Below the pieces are notes generated by a model. That model was given only the letters and a program-made list of their open reading frames with translations, was not told where the DNA came from and ran no database searches. The position numbers were made by a program, and so were the translations under genes. This document shows positions 61,677-64,000 of a stretch of DNA of 64,000 nucleotides, piece by piece. This DNA is from Megalobrama amblycephala (taxonomy: Eukaryota > Chordata > Actinopteri > Cypriniformes > Xenocyprididae), in NCBI RefSeq assembly GCF_018812025.1, contig NC_063052.1, positions 22,818,226-22,882,225 on the forward strand, given 5' to 3'. The stretch's first letter is position 1. Each line of letters starts with the position of its first letter.

Positions 61677-63183
61677 CAAGGGTGTCACACCTACTACCGT
61701 TTTTGGATGAATTTACGCCCTTTTTTGTCTGAGGTCTGTGAGGAGTGGTGACATATACAGCCTCTTCAGTGTGAAATGAATCTTATTGGGCATTGGCCAC
61801 ATAGAAGTGGGTGATATTACCAAAATCTTGTATCACGAAATGAGTAATTTCATTTTGTGATAATATGTATTACAATATTTTTGCTTTTAAATAAGGTTCA
61901 TGATATCAGGATTTTTTATACTATTGAAATTTAATACTCTTCTCTTCAAGGGGGAGAAGAGAATTATTAAATTTCATATTTTTCCCGATGTGATCCATCA
62001 GCTCCAGTCAACTAATTTGGAGCGGTTAATGCCCGGGTATACTTCATTTCCCACGTTCCCGTCCGTCTCGCACACAGTTGAGCGTGCAAGTCTTTCTAAG
62101 ATACTCCTTTGCCCCCTAAGAGCGCAAGCAAATAATATTGCAATTCATTTGCCCCACAAATCATAGCGCATCACCGCATAACCGACACACGGTGAGGACA
62201 ATAAAATATTAGTTAGATAGCTTACTCCTCATTTAAAGAACAACTTATTTAACACAAAATACTTCTCGATTCACAAAAAATACTATTTTTTTTTTCTCAC
62301 AATGGACCACAAGAGAATATTAAAAAAATAAATTAGATTAATCTCTCATTGTCTCTAATAGAATATGCGCCATTAATGCAGCATCAGATGCCAAAAGCTC
62401 AGTCAGTTTTTAATTTCAGTTTCTGTAATGAATAGGCCTAATTGACTAGTTTGAGACAACTTCACCCGCATAACTCTCACGCAAAGTTTGCACATTGTTT
62501 GTGTGATATCAACTAGCTCGCCTTCATGGTTTAAAATGGAAATATTTTCAATGTTGCGACGTGTCATTTTTCTTTATCACCAGTTGCTCGCAAAATGATA
62601 TATATATATATATAATATAATGATCAATGTTATATTTACAATATGTTTTTGTAACGTTGATCATTGTAGCCAATCACAGACATATCTGTTGAGCATGTGA
62701 ACACAATGGCCAATCAGAGGTGTTTCTCTCAGAAATAAGCTGCTTATTGCTCTTGAACAGTTTAATATCACTTGTTTAATCGCAAGGCTTATAATATGTT
62801 AAAATTGATAAGCTTTTGTGAAAGCACTGACACATGAACGCGATAGAGATGGTAATCCAAAATCTCTACCAGTTGACAAATTTCTACAGGTTTATCGTGT
62901 CTACTGGTATATCACCCACCCCTATGGCCATGTCCCATGTGCACTCTCTTCCGTGAATATTTAAATAAGGTTGACAATTTTAAATTGACTGAAAAATCGG
63001 CTAGTAAGATGCCGGCCTAAAAAGACGTTTGTTTAACATAATTGACATGTGTTTCTCTGTTAGTAAGAAACCGGACAGAGTGCGAGCTCCGTTGATTCCA
63101 CTGCCCATGCCCAAGAAACTGTACTTCTACATCAATTCTGAGATCAAATGGGATCTAGAGATGGCCAAGCAGAATCTGGATAT
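39546..63183 (+). CDS. crat: Carnitine O-acetyltransferase-like gene, exons 1-10 (3' part beyond window)
   Basis: The enzyme moves acetyl groups between CoA and carnitine and buffers mitochondrial acetyl-CoA. Ten coding exons join in frame with GT/AG borders: 39546-39567, 39781-40019, 40575-40693, 41151-41204, 41500-41665, 59552-59726, 60033-60123, 60269-60356, 61410-61510, 63064-63183. They give about 391 codons of the usual 620 or so. Landmarks are PVPPLGQTLQRYLRAL, GGLGEKLQREL, CRIPGPKHD, KEPMGILTSEHR, ILHGGG, NRWFDKTLQ and YEHATAEGPP. The His in YEHA (codon about 333) is the catalytic base of the family. The short N-terminus (MLFINAQVIMCHVRQ) could be a mitochondrial signal. Motifs fit CrAT better than choline acetyltransferase. 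Which teleost paralog it is, I cannot say. Confidence 0.9.
39781..40019 (+). CDS. crat: crat-like exon 2
   Basis: Acceptor TCACTTTCAG, donor TGG|GTGAGA. It encodes residues about 8-87 (MCHVRQ to HSHNW), with the VPPL and GGLGE motifs at the start of the carnitine acyltransferase domain. It is CpG-rich compared with the other exons. Confidence 0.9.
40020..40574 (+). other. crat-like intron 2
   Basis: Contains repeated CCATGGTAT-type palindromes (40150-40205) and a (TTTG)n tract (40315-40335). No gene. Confidence 0.6.
40575..40693 (+). CDS. crat: crat-like exon 3
   Basis: Acceptor TTTATGCAG, donor AGT|GTATGT. It encodes ISDWWVQWAYLECRQPL to RGQL, continuing the acyltransferase N-terminal lobe. 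The donor used gives Val where mammalian CrAT has Arg. Confidence 0.88.
40694..41150 (+). other. crat-like intron 3 with microsatellite and dispersed repeat
   Basis: It has a (CA)n followed by (CACT)n microsatellite at 40715-40762. At 41040-41075 AAGTCGCTTTGGATAAAAG is the reverse of a core very common in teleost SINE/LINE tails. Confidence 0.65.
41151..41204 (+). CDS. crat: crat-like exon 4
   Basis: Acceptor CTTGTGCAG, donor CAG|GTTTGT. It encodes FASKLIAGVLDFKAKVD, matching the AAKLIEGVLDFK block of CrAT. Confidence 0.88.
41500..41665 (+). CDS. crat: crat-like exon 5
   Basis: Acceptor ATCATCCAG, donor CAG|GTAACC. It encodes GKLAVEYMRGQPLCM, FSSCRIPGPKHD and HITVVRNYQ. The following intron is the transposon-filled 17.9-kb intron 5. 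Confidence 0.92.
42231..42886. mobile_element. TTAA-ended foldback MITE, 656 bp (intron 5)
   Basis: The ends are TTAAAGAGATAGTTCACCC and the reverse complement of TTAAAGGGATAGTTCACTC. Nearly the whole element is one palindrome. A close relative is at 57219-57986. TTAA ends suggest a piggyBac- or Kolobok-type target, but this is inference. Confidence 0.8.
43181..43480 (+). pseudogene. hAT transposase N-terminus (BED zinc finger), broken
   Basis: The plus-strand reading has ARSEIWHYFTYIADSQGKP, then TDITKPVCKRCYK and AKG, the W-x-x-F and C-x2-C part of a BED finger. A frame change near 43412 leads to NLAVKYPDLYKEFKERQ, which fits the C-terminal side of the finger, but the histidine pair is lost. 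BED fingers of hAT transposases bind DNA at the transposon ends. The dimerisation and catalytic parts are missing. Confidence 0.75.
43826..45613. mobile_element. Foldback element, 1.8 kb, nested in the hAT
   Basis: Ends TTAAAGGATTACTCCACTT and the reverse complement of a near copy. Arms of about 390 bp (to about 44215 and from about 45225) are inverted, including CACGTAATACGCAATTACG. The loop (44216-45224) is non-coding; it has two ACATATGGGAT motifs near 44310 and 44353 and CpG-rich patches. Confidence 0.8.
45825..47922. other. Intron 5 segment: microsatellites and a repeat related to 62150-62560
   Basis: (AAAC)n at 45946-45966, (TA)n at 45987-46028, (CA)n at 46036-46060, and (TTG)n/(ATT)n at 46736-46831. 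The DNA at about 46290-46690 is a diverged, inverted copy of 62150-62560 (shared CCATTTTAAACCATGAAGG and AATCGAGAAGTATTTTGT). No gene recognised. Confidence 0.65.
47931..49058. mobile_element. hAT-like element, 1128 bp (intron 5)
   Basis: Begins CAGAGCTGGGCAG and ends TCACCCAGCCCTA (related inverted ends). The 8-bp target duplication ATTTATCA lies at 47923-47930 and 49059-49066. A long T-run (49022-49039) precedes the right end. No transposase seen. Confidence 0.78.
49067..50984. other. Intron 5 segment without recognised features
   Basis: It has a small inverted repeat (GGGTATCGTT / AACGATACCC, 49338-49372). Otherwise AT-rich, with no coding sequence supported. Confidence 0.5.
50985..52596 (+). 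mobile_element. Tc1/mariner transposon, 1.6 kb (intron 5)
   Basis: The ends share TCTCACAGAAGTGAGTA, with TA at both borders (50983-50984, 52597-52598). Each end has an inner repeat (AAAAGTGAGTACCCCCC near 51183, inverted near 52393), giving long IR/DR-type terminal repeats of about 240 bp. The interior encodes a Tc1 transposase. It belongs to a Tc1 group common in fish and frogs. Confidence 0.93.
51358..52351 (+). pseudogene. Tc1 transposase (DD34E), inactivated
   Basis: The expected start codon is GTG at 51358, and a TAA follows five codons later (51373). Open reading then runs with an HTH pair (IQWFNRTGSTQNRPRHGRPK), an arginine-rich part (GCRPRRKPL) and FSDETKINLFGSDG (first Asp). Near 51995 a deletion of roughly 25 bases changes the frame. 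The second frame has QQDKDPKHTSK (second Asp) and SPDLNPIEHLWG (Glu), ending NGGHTKY at 52351. Three lesions (start, stop, deletion) make it non-functional although the catalytic triad is readable. Confidence 0.9.
52690..55870. repeat. Dispersed repeat interrupted by a hAT (related to 10130-12160)
   Basis: The halves 52690-52867 and 55654-55870 join at the hAT target duplication. They match, in order, DNA near 10135-10210 (AATGACTTGG-like) and 11925-12140 (GAGACGTCCGGGAGA, CGCCTCCTTGG, CCAGCCAATGGCAAG-like). Type unknown. Confidence 0.65.
52868..55653. mobile_element. hAT element, 2786 bp, non-autonomous (intron 5)
   Basis: Begins CAGTGTTAATTTCG and ends AAAATTAACACTG, a 12-bp inverted repeat. 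The 8-bp target duplication ACGTGAGA lies at 52860-52867 and 55654-55661. Near both ends there are clusters of GACTAAAA motifs, possible transposase sites. The interior is AT-rich; I found no transposase. An imperfect palindrome (GCATACTATCCAT ... ATGGATAGTATGC) lies at about 54866-54947. Confidence 0.92.
55871..57050. other. Intron 5 segment without recognised features
   Basis: It has a tandem GCCCACG motif near 56250-56270. No supported coding sequence. Confidence 0.5.
57051..57130. repeat. Teleost dispersed repeat core (SINE/LINE tail type)
   Basis: ACATTTACATTTATTCATTT is followed by GGCAGACGCTTTTATCCAAA, a sequence known from very many teleost loci. Full element borders are not visible. 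Confidence 0.6.
57219..57986. mobile_element. TTAA-ended foldback MITE, 768 bp (intron 5)
   Basis: Same family as 42231-42886: ends TTAAAGGGATAGTTCACCC and GTAAACTACCCCTTTAA. Almost all of it folds on itself around about 57600 (CAACCGGATGCTCAAGGCAG inverted with CTGCCTTGAGCATCCGGTTG). Confidence 0.85.
57987..59551. other. End of intron 5, no gene seen
   Basis: T-run at 58543-58560 and (TTG)n at 58932-58955. No coding sequence supported before exon 6. Confidence 0.5.
59552..59726 (+). CDS. crat: crat-like exon 6
   Basis: Acceptor TTTGTGTAG, donor AAG|GTATAT. It encodes FFQLDVYNSDGTPLTESQ to QAYTRLLK, with the KEPMGILTSEHR block; phase fits exon 5 exactly. Confidence 0.92.
60033..60123 (+). 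CDS. crat: crat-like exon 7
   Basis: Acceptor CCATTTTCAG, donor GAA|GTAAGA. It encodes KINKESVRLIEKSIFTLCL to ISDE. Confidence 0.9.
60269..60356 (+). CDS. crat: crat-like exon 8
   Basis: Acceptor GATTGGCAG, donor CAG|GTGACC. It encodes YSSRMAAQILHGGG and SGNRWFDKTLQ, highly conserved in carnitine/choline acyltransferases. Confidence 0.92.
60770..61310. mobile_element. Harbinger-type MITE, 541 bp (intron 8)
   Basis: Ends GGGGCCGTTCACACAGAACG and CGTTCTGTGTGAATGGCCCC, flanked by TAA on both sides (60767-60769, 61311-61313). A 3-bp TWA duplication is typical of PIF/Harbinger elements. No transposase. Confidence 0.85.
61410..61510 (+). CDS. crat: crat-like exon 9 (catalytic His)
   Basis: Acceptor TTATGTTCAG, donor CTG|GTATTT. 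It encodes FVVGEDGSWGLLYEH and ATAEGPP; the His of YEH is the general base of the family. Confidence 0.93.
61511..61801. other. Left part of intron 9
   Basis: Holds a 32-base T-run (61645-61676). Nothing else seen. Confidence 0.5.
61802..62924. mobile_element. hAT-like element, 1123 bp (intron 9)
   Basis: Begins TAGAAGTGGGTGATATTACC and ends GGTATATCACCCACCCCTA, inverted with few mismatches. The flanks TGGCCACA (61794-61801) and TGGCCATG (62925-62932) agree at 6 of 8 bases, fitting an aged 8-bp duplication. An inverted diverged copy of its middle lies at 46290-46690. No transposase. Confidence 0.78.
63064..63183 (+). CDS. crat: crat-like exon 10
   Basis: Acceptor TCTGTTAG, donor TAT|GTGAGT. 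It encodes KKPDRVRAPLIPLPMPKKL to MAKQNLD. The rest of the gene (about 230 codons) should follow right of the window. Confidence 0.9.
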
Positions 63184-63671
63184 GTGAGTTCAACTGCTTA
63201 TTATTGTTTTTAACTGCACTTTTTATGGTTAATTTAAAGGGCCCCTATTCGAGGCATTAGGATTGGACTTTGTGCTTTGCATGTATGCAGAACTTTTTTG
63301 AGCTTGAACAGCAACATTACACACTAAAGAAAGTTGAACATGCAAAAAAGCATAATAGGTTCTCTAATGGTACACTGTATCTTTTGGCCTTCTAGTGGTT
63401 AGTGGTTTTGCTGATTTGGTAGTGCTTTGACTCTGCCTCATTTTTCAAAAGAAAATGGTTATCCTACTGCACATAAAACATTTACTTCTAGGCTTAGAAG
63501 ATATAGCCATTTAGATGGAAAGGATCTCAAGCTGACCAGCTGAAGATGTTACTTTAAGTATACCCATTAACAGACACGCTACTTTCTTGCACAATAAATT
63601 CCAGCACAGCACTACAACAATGAAATGCCCATTAGATAATGGTTTACAATGAACTCTGTTGGAGAGCTATA

Positions 63672-64000
63672 CAGGTCCTTCTCAAAAAATTAGCATATTG
63701 TGATAAAAGTTCATTATTTTCCATAATGTAATGATAAAAATTAAACTTTCATATATTTTAGATTCATTGCACACCAACTGAAATATTTCAGGTCTTTTAT
63801 TGTTTTAATACTGATGATTTTGGCATACAGCTCATAAAAAAAACCTCAAAATAATTGCATATTTCATCCGACCAATAAAAGAAAAGTGTTTTTAATACAA
63901 AAAAAGTCAACCTTCAAATAATTATGTTCAGTTATGCACTCAATACTTGGTCGGGAATCCTTTTGCAGAAATGACTGCTTCAATGCGGCGTGGCATGGAG
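63672..64000 (-). mobile_element. Second Tc1/mariner element, cut by the window end (intron 10)
   Basis: After TA (63670-63671) comes CAGGTCCTTCTCAAAAAATT, a known Tc1-type terminal repeat in fish. The coding strand is minus, with the C-terminus of the transposase at 63940-64000. Confidence 0.85.
63940..64000 (-). pseudogene. Tc1 transposase, C-terminal 19 codons in window
   Basis: On the minus strand: MPRRIEAVISAKGFPTKY and a stop at 63940-63942. It resembles the NSMPKRVKAVL...GGHTKY end of the Tc1 transposase at 51358-52351. Whether the rest is intact cannot be seen. Confidence 0.7.

Noticed and set aside
39546..63183. Choline acetyltransferase as identity of the host gene
   Set aside because: KEPMGILTSEHR, YEHATAEGPP and the WW block fit carnitine acetyltransferase better.

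Overview
The window looks like nuclear DNA of a teleost fish, most likely a cyprinid. It holds ten exons of one vertebrate gene, with normal GT/AG splice sites, surrounded by layers of fish-type transposable elements: DIRS tyrosine-recombinase elements, Ty3/gypsy chromoviruses, L1 and L2/CR1-type LINEs, hAT, Tc1 and Harbinger DNA transposons, and foldback MITEs. No operons, tRNA or rRNA genes, or CRISPR arrays were seen. All identifications come from reading the translated sequence and comparing it with known family motifs; no search was run.

Left part (1-21650): retroelements. A broken DIRS element occupies 1-2681. A reverse-strand gypsy fragment (2840-3783) sits in an L1. That L1 is spread over about 10 kb: the start of ORF2 is at 3784-4081 and ORF1 is at 12690-13548. 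A nearly complete chromovirus (4082-9284, 480-bp LTRs, TGCAT target duplication) lies exactly at the start of L1 ORF2. Repeat-rich DNA without clear genes follows, then a solo LTR (13760-14211). A second, older chromovirus (15852-21645, CGTTC duplication) has a LINE inserted in its 5' LTR only.

Middle part (22300-38250): nested DNA transposons. Two hAT-like elements sit one inside the other (23279-33973 and 23751-33837), each with its own perfect 8-bp target duplication. The inner one holds a cluster of long inverted repeats and a deleted DIRS element (30454-33390). Further right are a MITE, a solo LTR (34770-35054), and a hAT MITE (36061-38239) split by a 2-kb foldback element inserted in its right terminal repeat.

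Right part (39546-64000): the first ten coding exons of a carnitine O-acetyltransferase gene (crat-like, about 391 codons including the catalytic His region). The last third of the gene is beyond the window. Intron 5 is about 17.9 kb because it has collected at least five transposons, including a Tc1 element with an inactivated transposase and three hAT elements. Later introns hold a Harbinger MITE and another hAT. A second Tc1 element runs off the right edge.

The only host gene I can support is the crat-like gene. Every other coding stretch is transposon-derived, and nearly all of them are broken; the one intact-looking exception is the gag of the chromovirus at 4082-9284.
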